This document shows positions 14,981-20,450 of a stretch of 20,450 nt of DNA, in pieces. The translations under genes and the position numbers were made by a program. Below the pieces are notes generated by a model that did no database searches, was not told where the DNA came from, and was given only the letters and a program-made list of their open reading frames with translations. Each line of letters opens with the position of its first letter. The first letter of the stretch is position 1. The DNA lies in the NCBI GenBank assembly GCA_944325475.1, contig CALVAF010000161.1, positions 1 to 20,450 on the forward strand. Direction: 5' to 3'. This stretch comes from an uncultured Helicobacter sp. (GTDB taxonomy: Bacteria > Campylobacterota > Campylobacteria > Campylobacterales > Helicobacteraceae).

Positions 14981-15574
14981 TTGCAAACAATTATTGATTT
15001 TATTGTGAATCTTGTTGGTGACTTTGGCTATTTTGGAATCTTTTTTATGATGTTTTTAGAGAGTAGTTTTATCCCTTTTCCTAGTGAAGTGGTGATGATT
15101 CCTGCTGGATACCTTGCCCATAAGGGTGAGATGAATTTTTTTGCAGTGATATTTTTTGGGATTTTAGGTTCTTTGGCTGGGGCATTGCTTAATTACTATT
15201 TAGCGTTGTTTTTTGGGCGAGAGATTCTTATTAAATATGGGAAATATGTGTTTTTTGATGAAAACACCATGCAAAAAATGGAGAATTTCTTTGCTAAACA
15301 CGGTCATATTTCCACTTTTAGCGGTAGGCTTATCCCGGTAGTTAGGCAGTATATTTCGCTTCCTGCTGGGCTTGGGAGAATGAACTTGGCAATTTTTTGT
15401 TTTTACACTTCTTTGGGGGCTGGAATCTGGGTTTTGATTCTTGCAGCACTGGGTTATTTTCTGGGGCAAAATGAAGCACTTTTAAGAGAATACTTGCACC
15501 TTATCACACTGGCTTTGGTGGCTTTGGTGGTGGCTCTAATCGCCTTTTATGTGTTTTATCAAAAGCGCAAGTGA
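14981..15574 (+). CDS. DedA family membrane protein
   Basis: A 197-residue integral inner-membrane protein of the DedA/VTT (SNARE-associated) family. Some members are thought to move lipid carriers such as undecaprenyl phosphate across the membrane and depend on the proton gradient. It has the hallmark FLESSFIPFPSEVVMIPAG (residues 26-44), a Gly-rich helix with GALLNYYLALFFGRE, then FAKHGHISTFSGRLIPVVR with the family's conserved Arg residues, SLPAGLGRM, and two further hydrophobic helices ending in YVFYQKRK. About five membrane segments are visible. The start is TTG, with TGGGGGA 4-10 bases upstream. It stands alone, divergent from the minus-strand operon. Which substrate it moves cannot be told from the sequence. 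Confidence 0.92.
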   Translation: MQTIIDFIVNLVGDFGYFGIFFMMFLESSFIPFPSEVVMIPAGYLAHKGEMNFFAVIFFGILGSLAGALLNYYLALFFGREILIKYGKYVFFDENTMQKMENFFAKHGHISTFSGRLIPVVRQYISLPAGLGRMNLAIFCFYTSLGAGIWVLILAALGYFLGQNEALLREYLHLITLALVALVVALIAFYVFYQKRK

Positions 15575-16047
15575 AGTTTTAGGGTAGGCAATTTTTAAGC
15601 ATTAAAATTTGATTGTAATCTTCTTTAATCCCAAGTTTTTGTGTATTTAATGATATTTTTAGGGTTTCAAATTTTGCAATATTTGGAGAGAGTGACTCTA
15701 AGCATATCAGCGATTTGTGCTTGTGTGATTTTCTTTTCTTTGGATATTTTGTTATGATTTTAGCCTATCTCATTCTTTTTTAATATTTTTCAGAAACAAC
15801 ATAAAAACTTGATATTTGTTTGTTTTTGATTCTAGGCTTAAAAAACCCATTGTCTAGGCATTTAGGATTGGATGCAAACCCTTTTGCTTTTCTTTACATA
15901 AGGGCTAAAAACATTCACAGCTTTTGCCTTTATTGTGGATTTAAAAGGAGTTTAAAAAATTCTCAATTTCTCCATAAAAAATATTTGGAATAAACACGCT
16001 CCATTTGGATTTTTATAAGTGAATTATAATCCATTCAAAAATTAATC
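15575..16047. other. Spacer of about 470 bases, mostly empty
   Basis: No intact gene on either strand. It holds one short helix-turn-helix-like remnant (15668-15755, minus) and a TATAAT at 16025-16030 on the plus strand with no gene behind it. The rest is AT-rich DNA with stops in every frame, probably gene decay. Confidence 0.6.
15668..15755 (-). pseudogene. Fragment resembling a helix-turn-helix DNA-binding protein
   Basis: One frame reads 28 residues before a TGA. It includes KKITQAQIADMLRVTLSKYC, which looks like the helix-turn-helix of XRE-type or related regulators (the usual pattern is Q--LA--LGVS---IS). There is no start codon, ribosome site or further domain. It is too short to be sure and could be chance. 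Confidence 0.3.
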
Positions 16048-16069
16048 AATTTAAAACCCCCCTTAAATT
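16048..16069 (-). terminator. Hairpin just after the Na/Pi cotransporter gene
   Basis: AATTTAA (16048-16054) pairs perfectly with TTAAATT (16063-16069) around a loop of two A and six C on the plus strand. It starts two bases after the stop codon of the minus-strand gene and is followed on that strand by GATTAATTTTTG. The stem has only A-T pairs, so it would be a weak terminator. Confidence 0.4.
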
Positions 16070-16071
16070 AC

Positions 16072-17829
16072 CTACTTTTGTTTTGTTGATTCTTGAGTAA
16101 AAATAATCTCCACAGCTTCGATGAGTTGGCTAGCAATTTGGGCGATAAAAGCACTATCATTGAGAATTGAAGTCCCATTGGTGACACTAATTTGTTCTTG
16201 TGTGATGAGTCTTTCGACATTGTGAAGTGTCTTGTAGTCCTTTTCTTTAAGTAGATTCTTAGCATTTTTAAGTTGTGAGAGAATAAGAGAAGCGTTTTCA
16301 TCATTCATAAGTTTGAGTTCCTCCACACTCCTTAGCAGTTCCCCTAAATCCTTGCGCATAACATTGTATTGTGCAGCTAGCGCCTTATTTGTGGAGCTGG
16401 AATACACTTTCATATTAGTTTGGATAATCTTAAGATTTTTCGTAGCTTCTGCGATATTGCGTGAGGCAATTTTGAAAGCATAGATTTTAGCAAGTTTGTC
16501 TTCTTCTTCCACATAGGTTTGGGCTTTGGTTGAAAACTCCATAATCGCATCAAAAAGCACCTTAATTTTTCGTTTATAAAGATAATCTAAATCGACATTG
16601 CCGCTAAACCATTTTTTGGTTTGAATGATAGAATCAAAGCTTTCTTTACCGCGAATATCACTACGGTTAAAGCCGATGGTGTGGGCAATCATTGCATAGG
16701 CATTATTGTAGAGATGCACACTTTCTTTTTGCAGGGCTTCAATGGCAGTATCAGGGTAGCTAACGATATTGTGATTCAAAAAAAGTGGTGCGTCCATATC
16801 CCTATCTTTAGGAGTTTTTATAGTTTTATCAAGAAAAAAGACGATTTGCTTAATAAAGAGTGAAATGAGTAAAACAGCAATGAGATTAAACAAAGTATGG
16901 AAGAGTGCGGTTTTTAGGGCAAGATTGTCTTTTGGGATTGCTAAATAGTCAGCAATGACATTGACAAGATTGACAAAATAAGGAAAAAGAGCGATGACAA
17001 TAAGGGTGATCGTGAAGTTAAAAATACAATTAGCAATGGCAAGTTTTTTGCCTTCAATATTGGCGCTAAAACTAGCTACAACAGCGGTAACAACTCCCCC
17101 AACGCTTGTCCCCAAAGTTGCCGCTAGAGCGTTTTCAAAGCCGATTTGTCCGCTTAAAAGCGCTGAAATAATAATCGCTAAAGTAGCATGGCTGGATTGG
17201 ACGATTCCAGTGGTGAGCGCCCCAAGTCCGACAAAAATCAAAACCCCTTTAAATCCTTCAAAATTAAAACGGGATAAATCCATAACTTCTTTATAAGATT
17301 CAAAGCCGTTTTTGATGTAATCTACGCCCAAAAAGAAAAACCCAATCCCCATAAAAATAAGTCCGATTCCTTTAAGTAACGAATCCTTTTGAAATCCAAG
17401 CAAAGTCCCACAAACAATTAGTGGGATTGCAAGGATAGAAATATTAATGCTTGTTAGCCCAACAATTAGCCATGAACCAGCGCTATTGCCGAGGTTTGCC
17501 CCAAAAACAATGCCGATTCCTTGAGCTAACGTAATAAGCCCAGCTGAAAGAAAGGAAATGGAGATGACTGAAACCAGTGTGGAGGATTGCATTAAAATGG
17601 TCGTAATGGTCCCAAAGGCAATGCTTTTAAGCCGTGTGTCAGTGGATTTTTTGAGAATCTTTTCAAGTAGCCCACCACTAAAGGCTTTAAATCCGCTACT
17701 AAGGTTAGTCATTCCAACAAGTAAAATCGCAACTCCAGCAAGGATTTTTGCCACTTCAGGAAAAACAACCAAAAAATAAATCAAAGCAATAATCAATAAA
17801 ACAAGAGCATAACGTCTAAGATTCTGCAA
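16072..17829 (-). CDS. Na/Pi cotransporter family protein with C-terminal PhoU-like domain
   Basis: A 585-residue inner-membrane protein of the NptA/PNaS family, which couples sodium to inorganic phosphate movement. The first 340 or so residues contain about eight to ten hydrophobic helices. They form two inverted repeats, each marked by a QSS motif: MQSSTLVSVIS at Gln81 and VQSSHATLAII at Gln211, with GANLGNSAGS and GTSVGGVVTAV after them. Residues from about 370 to 575 form a soluble, helical, charged region like PhoU, usual for bacterial members. The start is TTG at 17829, with AAGGAGG six bases upstream. A TATAAT -10 box lies 32 bases upstream of the start. It is divergent from the NADH dehydrogenase. 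Whether it imports or exports phosphate cannot be read from sequence. Confidence 0.9.
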   Translation of the reverse strand: MQNLRRYALVLLIIALIYFLVVFPEVAKILAGVAILLVGMTNLSSGFKAFSGGLLEKILKKSTDTRLKSIAFGTITTILMQSSTLVSVISISFLSAGLITLAQGIGIVFGANLGNSAGSWLIVGLTSINISILAIPLIVCGTLLGFQKDSLLKGIGLIFMGIGFFFLGVDYIKNGFESYKEVMDLSRFNFEGFKGVLIFVGLGALTTGIVQSSHATLAIIISALLSGQIGFENALAATLGTSVGGVVTAVVASFSANIEGKKLAIANCIFNFTITLIVIALFPYFVNLVNVIADYLAIPKDNLALKTALFHTLFNLIAVLLISLFIKQIVFFLDKTIKTPKDRDMDAPLFLNHNIVSYPDTAIEALQKESVHLYNNAYAMIAHTIGFNRSDIRGKESFDSIIQTKKWFSGNVDLDYLYKRKIKVLFDAIMEFSTKAQTYVEEEDKLAKIYAFKIASRNIAEATKNLKIIQTNMKVYSSSTNKALAAQYNVMRKDLGELLRSVEELKLMNDENASLILSQLKNAKNLLKEKDYKTLHNVERLITQEQISVTNGTSILNDSAFIAQIASQLIEAVEIIFTQESTKQK

Positions 17830-17861
17830 TTTTTCCTCCTTTTTGAAGTTTGGAAGCTAAA

Positions 17862-17867
17862 ATTATA
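17862..17867 (-). promoter_or_regulatory. -10 box for the Na/Pi cotransporter gene
   Basis: On the minus strand this reads TATAAT, preceded by TTTGC. It is followed by a leader of about 25 bases that contains AAGGAGG and the TTG start. Spacing and consensus both fit a vegetative promoter. Confidence 0.55.
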
Positions 17868-17976
17868 GCAAAGCAACATTAAAAACTTAAAAAGTAAAAT
17901 CATATTGAACTTTTTATTTTTTTCTTAATAAAAATAAAATAATATACGCCAAAAAATCTCACACAAGGACTTTATT

Positions 17977-19191
17977 GTGGAACAGAATGTGAAGAAAATC
18001 TTGATTATTGGCGGAGGTTATGGGGGGCTAAAGGTGGCGCTTGGATTGCAAAGAAAGTTGAAAGTTAAAGCTGATATTGTTTTAATCAGCAAGCATGATT
18101 ATCATTACCAAACGACTTTGTTACATAAAGTGGCAATCGGGACACTTAGCGTAAGGAAAGCAAGAATTTATTATCGCAAGATTCTTGATTGCAAAAAAGT
18201 GAAATTCATTAAGGATAAAATTATAAAGCTTTGTCCCAAAGAAAATAAAGTCATTGGTAATGGTGGGGAATATGCCTATGATTATTTGGTTATTGGGCTT
18301 GGGTTTAAGCCTGATAGCTTTGAGATTAAAGGTGTGGAAGAATACACTTACAAGCTTTCAAGTCTTAATCGCGCTTTGAAACTCACTAAAAATATTGAAA
18401 ATAAATTTAAGGAATTTGTCCATACTCAAAATTCAAACGACTTGCGAGTGATTGTCTGTGGGACGGGATTTACCGGAATCGAGTTTGCCGCAGAGCTTGC
18501 TACACAATTAGAGGAATTGTGCCTTATTTGTGGTATTGATAGGAGTATTCCAAAAATTACTTGCATTGGTCGTTCGCCTCATATTTTGCCTGTGTTTAAT
18601 CCTAAGCTAGTGAGTATCGCAGAGAAAAAACTAAAGGATTTGGGAGTAGAGATTATCAATGGTGGGACTATCAAAGAGGTGCAGAAAAATAAAGTTTTAG
18701 TTGAGAAAGAGGGGCAGATAATTGAGATTAAAGGGAATACGATTATTTGGAGTGCAGGGGTAAAAGGGAGTGAGATTGTCGAGAAGTCAGAAATTCCAAA
18801 CAAAAAGGGTAGAATCAAAGTCAATTCGCATTTGCAATGTGAGGAGTTTGCTAATATTTATGTGGTTGGGGATTGTGCGATTGCAGCAGATAAGGATGCT
18901 ATCCATGCGCCCACAGCACAGCTTTCAGCACAGATGGGGGATTATTTGGCAGAACTTTTGTGTGCGAAGCTAGAGGGCAGGGAGTTTGAGCGGGATTTTA
19001 GGTTTAATCACAGAGGAACTGTGTGTTCTATCGGACATACAGATGGCGTGGGAATTGTGTATCATAAAAATGTAAGTGGAGAGTTAGCAGCGTTTATGAA
19101 AAATACGATAGAAAACAGATGGCTTTTTAGTATTGGTGGCTTTGAAATGGTGTTTAAAAAAGGGCAGTTTAGGTATAGGACGAGCAATTAA
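17977..19191 (+). CDS. ndh: Type II NADH dehydrogenase (NAD(P)/FAD-dependent oxidoreductase)
   Basis: NDH-2 is a single-subunit, non-proton-pumping enzyme that passes electrons from NADH to quinone at the inner face of the membrane. The 404-residue product has the FAD-binding start ILIIGGGYGGLKVAL (11-16 is GGGYGG). It then shows DYHYQTTLLHKVA, DYLVIGLGFKPDSF, the NADH-binding loop CGTGFTGIEFAAEL from residue 161, IIWSAGVKGS, and the second FAD motif IYVVGDCAI with the AQLSAQMG segment after it. The C-terminus with NRWLFSIGGFEMVFKKG is amphipathic and fits membrane attachment. The start is GTG, with CAAGGAC about seven bases upstream. Ferredoxin- or sulfide-type oxidoreductases share this fold, but the motifs fit NDH-2 better. 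It stands alone, divergent from the Na/Pi transporter. Confidence 0.88.
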   Translation: MEQNVKKILIIGGGYGGLKVALGLQRKLKVKADIVLISKHDYHYQTTLLHKVAIGTLSVRKARIYYRKILDCKKVKFIKDKIIKLCPKENKVIGNGGEYAYDYLVIGLGFKPDSFEIKGVEEYTYKLSSLNRALKLTKNIENKFKEFVHTQNSNDLRVIVCGTGFTGIEFAAELATQLEELCLICGIDRSIPKITCIGRSPHILPVFNPKLVSIAEKKLKDLGVEIINGGTIKEVQKNKVLVEKEGQIIEIKGNTIIWSAGVKGSEIVEKSEIPNKKGRIKVNSHLQCEEFANIYVVGDCAIAADKDAIHAPTAQLSAQMGDYLAELLCAKLEGREFERDFRFNHRGTVCSIGHTDGVGIVYHKNVSGELAAFMKNTIENRWLFSIGGFEMVFKKGQFRYRTSN

Positions 19192-19291
19192 AGATTGTTT
19201 GTGGAATGGATGGTGATTTGATGAAAGCATAATGAGTAGAATCCCTATGAAGTGTGTGTATAGCGCTCACGTATGCTTGTGTTTTGCTGAT

Positions 19292-19323
19292 GTGAGGCAT
19301 AGTCGAAATGAAAAATCACAGCC
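19292..19323. repeat. Possible dispersed intergenic repeat segment A
   Basis: GTGAGGCATAGTCGAAATGA and the bases after it resemble a short phrase (GTGAGG-GTAG-CGAAATGA) that recurs between genes in many bacterial genomes. Only one copy is in the window, so its repeat nature rests on recognition and is not shown here. Confidence 0.35.
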
Positions 19324-19477
19324 TAAAGAATAAAAAAGTAATAGTAGTTATAGAATAAAAGATAAAACAAGTTTTCTTGCCAATATTGGTTTTAAGGTGG
19401 GTAAGGGGTTAATTGCGAAGCACCCCAAAAAGGTGGAAGTTGATTTTGAAATAGTGGAATAGGGGTGGATTCTAGTG

Positions 19478-19511
19478 TGTCATTGTGGGCGAAGCGAACA
19501 ATTCATCGCAG
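19478..19511. repeat. Possible dispersed intergenic repeat segment B
   Basis: TGTCATTGTGGGCGAAGCGA followed by ACAATTCATCGCAG closely resembles the widespread TGTCATTGCGAGCGAAGCGAAGCAATC type of intergenic repeat, with a few changes. It lies about 160 bases from segment A, which often accompanies it. A single copy here; genome-wide copies would confirm it. Confidence 0.4.
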
Positions 19512-19761
19512 TTTTTGATTCTGTAATGTTTTTTAAGCTTTATTGGTTTAACCTTTTAGCTTTTATTGATTTGACATTTATCAGTTTAACTCTTTTGTTA
19601 TCTTTTGATTTTATAGATTCTTAAAACTATCCAATCAAACTCTTGTATTAAACTTTGTGTTATCTTATAATAACTCTCTTTTTATGTTACTACTCCTTTT
19701 ATAGATTTTATTTAAGCTTATGTATCCTGCTAGGAAGAGTTGTCCTACAATGTTTTTGAGA

Positions 19762-20009
19762 ATTTAAGATTTATTGGTTTGGTATTTTAGTTTAAATTTT
19801 TTGGTTTTTATTAATTCAGCTTAAACTTTGCTGATTTAGCTTAAGATTTATTGGTTTGATATTTGTTAATTTAAGATTGATTTGGTTTGCTAGTTTAGCT
19901 TAAGCTTTTTAGTTGTTATTAGTTTGACATTTGCTGGTTTAGCTTAATTAAGATTTATTAGTTTGACATTTGTTAGTTTAAGCTTTATTGGTTTAGTTTA
20001 AACTTTTTG
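19762..20009. repeat. Imperfect T-rich tandem repeat array
   Basis: About seven diverged copies of a unit of roughly 33-40 bases. A working consensus is TTAAGATTTATTGGTTTGAC followed by ATTTGTTAGTTTAGC. Clear anchors are TTTATTGGTTT or TTTATTAGTTT (near 19769, 19847, 19952 and 19984), TTTGACATT (19923 and 19962) and AGCTTAA (19818, 19838, 19898, 19941). A related outlying unit lies at 19532-19590. Neither strand is open across the array, so it is not a coding repeat now. Units differ in length and sequence, unlike a CRISPR. Confidence 0.65.
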
Positions 20010-20018
20010 TTTGGTGTT

Positions 20019-20039
20019 AAGGAATCTTTTGCATTCCTT
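20019..20039 (-). terminator. Perfect hairpin after the minus-strand gene
   Basis: AAGGAAT (20019-20025) and ATTCCTT (20033-20039) pair perfectly over seven bases with a 7-base loop. It begins five bases after the stop of the minus-strand gene. There is no T-run on that strand, so it may be an mRNA 3' end structure more than a classical terminator. Confidence 0.45.
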
Positions 20040-20044
20040 TGGCT

Positions 20045-20450
20045 TCATCTATGTATCTCCCCTATCCACCTAATAATATTACCTTTATCATCTATCTCTA
20101 CTTCTAGGTCTTTGTATTTGTTATAGAATCTAGGGGATAAGATTTTTTCAAAGTATTCATCGCCTTTAGGAGTTCTTGCTACCCAAATATTATACTGACT
20201 CCAATACTTTGGAGTATCCCAAGAGGTATCGCTATACATTGTGCTATGACCACAAAAAACATAATTTTGTGCTTTTTCATCATAATAACTAGGACAATCA
20301 TGATAGCTATATTCTTTACCCTCATAAATCATAATATCCTCATCATATCCTTTGTTATACGCACCTGTATAAAAGAAATTATCCCTAAAGTGAATCCATG
20401 CTTGGTATTTGTCCTCTTTGTAATAGGATAAATTGGTGGGATAGTCTATT
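20045..20450 (-). CDS. Hypothetical protein, 5' end outside the window
   Basis: The frame is open from the window edge down to a TGA at 20045-20047, giving at least 134 residues. The start lies beyond position 20450; an internal Met at 20332 is probably not the start, because the reading frame upstream continues with similar composition. I do not recognise the protein. It is rich in Tyr, Trp, Asp and Lys, with phrases such as KYQAWIHFRDNFFYTGAYN, YHDCPSYYDEK, YWSQYNIWVARTPKGDEYF and VEIDDKGNIIRWIG. The last looks like two beta strands with a turn. There are two Cys residues in the visible part and no membrane segment. A secreted or surface protein is possible but unproven. Its 3' end faces a hairpin and then the repeat array. 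Confidence 0.65.
   Translation of the reverse strand, partial: IDYPTNLSYYKEDKYQAWIHFRDNFFYTGAYNKGYDEDIMIYEGKEYSYHDCPSYYDEKAQNYVFCGHSTMYSDTSWDTPKYWSQYNIWVARTPKGDEYFEKILSPRFYNKYKDLEVEIDDKGNIIRWIGEIHR

Larger units (their letters stand above)
19192..20018. other. Intergenic region of about 830 bases with repeat-like content
   Basis: No credible gene. From left to right: about 100 bases with nothing recognised, two segments resembling dispersed repeats (19292-19323 and 19478-19511), a 43-codon open stretch between them (19334-19462) without a start codon, and then strongly T-rich DNA including the imperfect repeat array at 19762-20009. It separates ndh from the partial gene at the window end, which runs towards it. 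Confidence 0.65.

Noticed and set aside
19762..20009. CRISPR array
   Set aside because: Repeat units differ from one another throughout, there are no unique spacers of constant length, and no cas genes are present.

Overview
The window looks like a chromosomal piece of an enterohepatic Helicobacter or a close Campylobacterota relative. The evidence is low G+C, frequent TTG/GTG starts, and the cluster nusB-ribH-kdsA-beta-carbonic anhydrase-pyrF, which as I recall sits together in Helicobacter pylori. The sequence alone does not fix the species.

Layout. (1) 19-6451, plus strand: miaA (tRNA isopentenyltransferase), then the tightly packed genes selA-selB-NifS-like protein-moeA, which overlap or lie 2 nt apart. 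SelA and SelB make and insert selenocysteine. MoeA inserts molybdenum into molybdopterin. Formate dehydrogenase is the usual enzyme needing both, although none is in the window. The gene between selB and moeA is the most unusual one here: a cysteine-desulfurase-fold protein that keeps the catalytic cysteine but appears to have lost the lysine that binds PLP. (2) 6452-10874, plus strand: an accessory block behind a 370-base regulatory region. It holds aldB-type aldehyde dehydrogenase, an adhP-type alcohol dehydrogenase broken by two in-frame TAG codons, a DUF779 protein, a decayed thiol peroxidase gene and a possible molybdoenzyme remnant. Codon use in the aldehyde/alcohol part differs from the neighbours (more ATA, fewer GGG), suggesting transfer. 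(3) 10894-14884, minus strand: an operon running motB/pomB-like, beta-carbonic anhydrase, kdsA, ribH, nusB, pyrF, with gaps of 0-9 nt or short overlaps. (4) 14981-15574: a dedA-family membrane protein, divergent from that operon. (5) 16072-17829, minus: a Na/Pi-cotransporter family protein with a PhoU-like tail, and divergent from it at 17977-19191 a type II NADH dehydrogenase. (6) 19192-20450: a long AT-rich intergenic stretch with short dispersed-repeat-like segments and an imperfect tandem repeat array, ending in an unrecognised minus-strand gene cut by the window edge.

Overall: core metabolism (riboflavin, KDO, pyrimidine, tRNA modification, respiration) interrupted by one accessory block that is being lost. 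Several pseudogenes and empty spacers (9790-10893, 15575-16071, 19192-20044) point to ongoing gene decay. I found no tRNA, rRNA, CRISPR array, insertion sequence or prophage.
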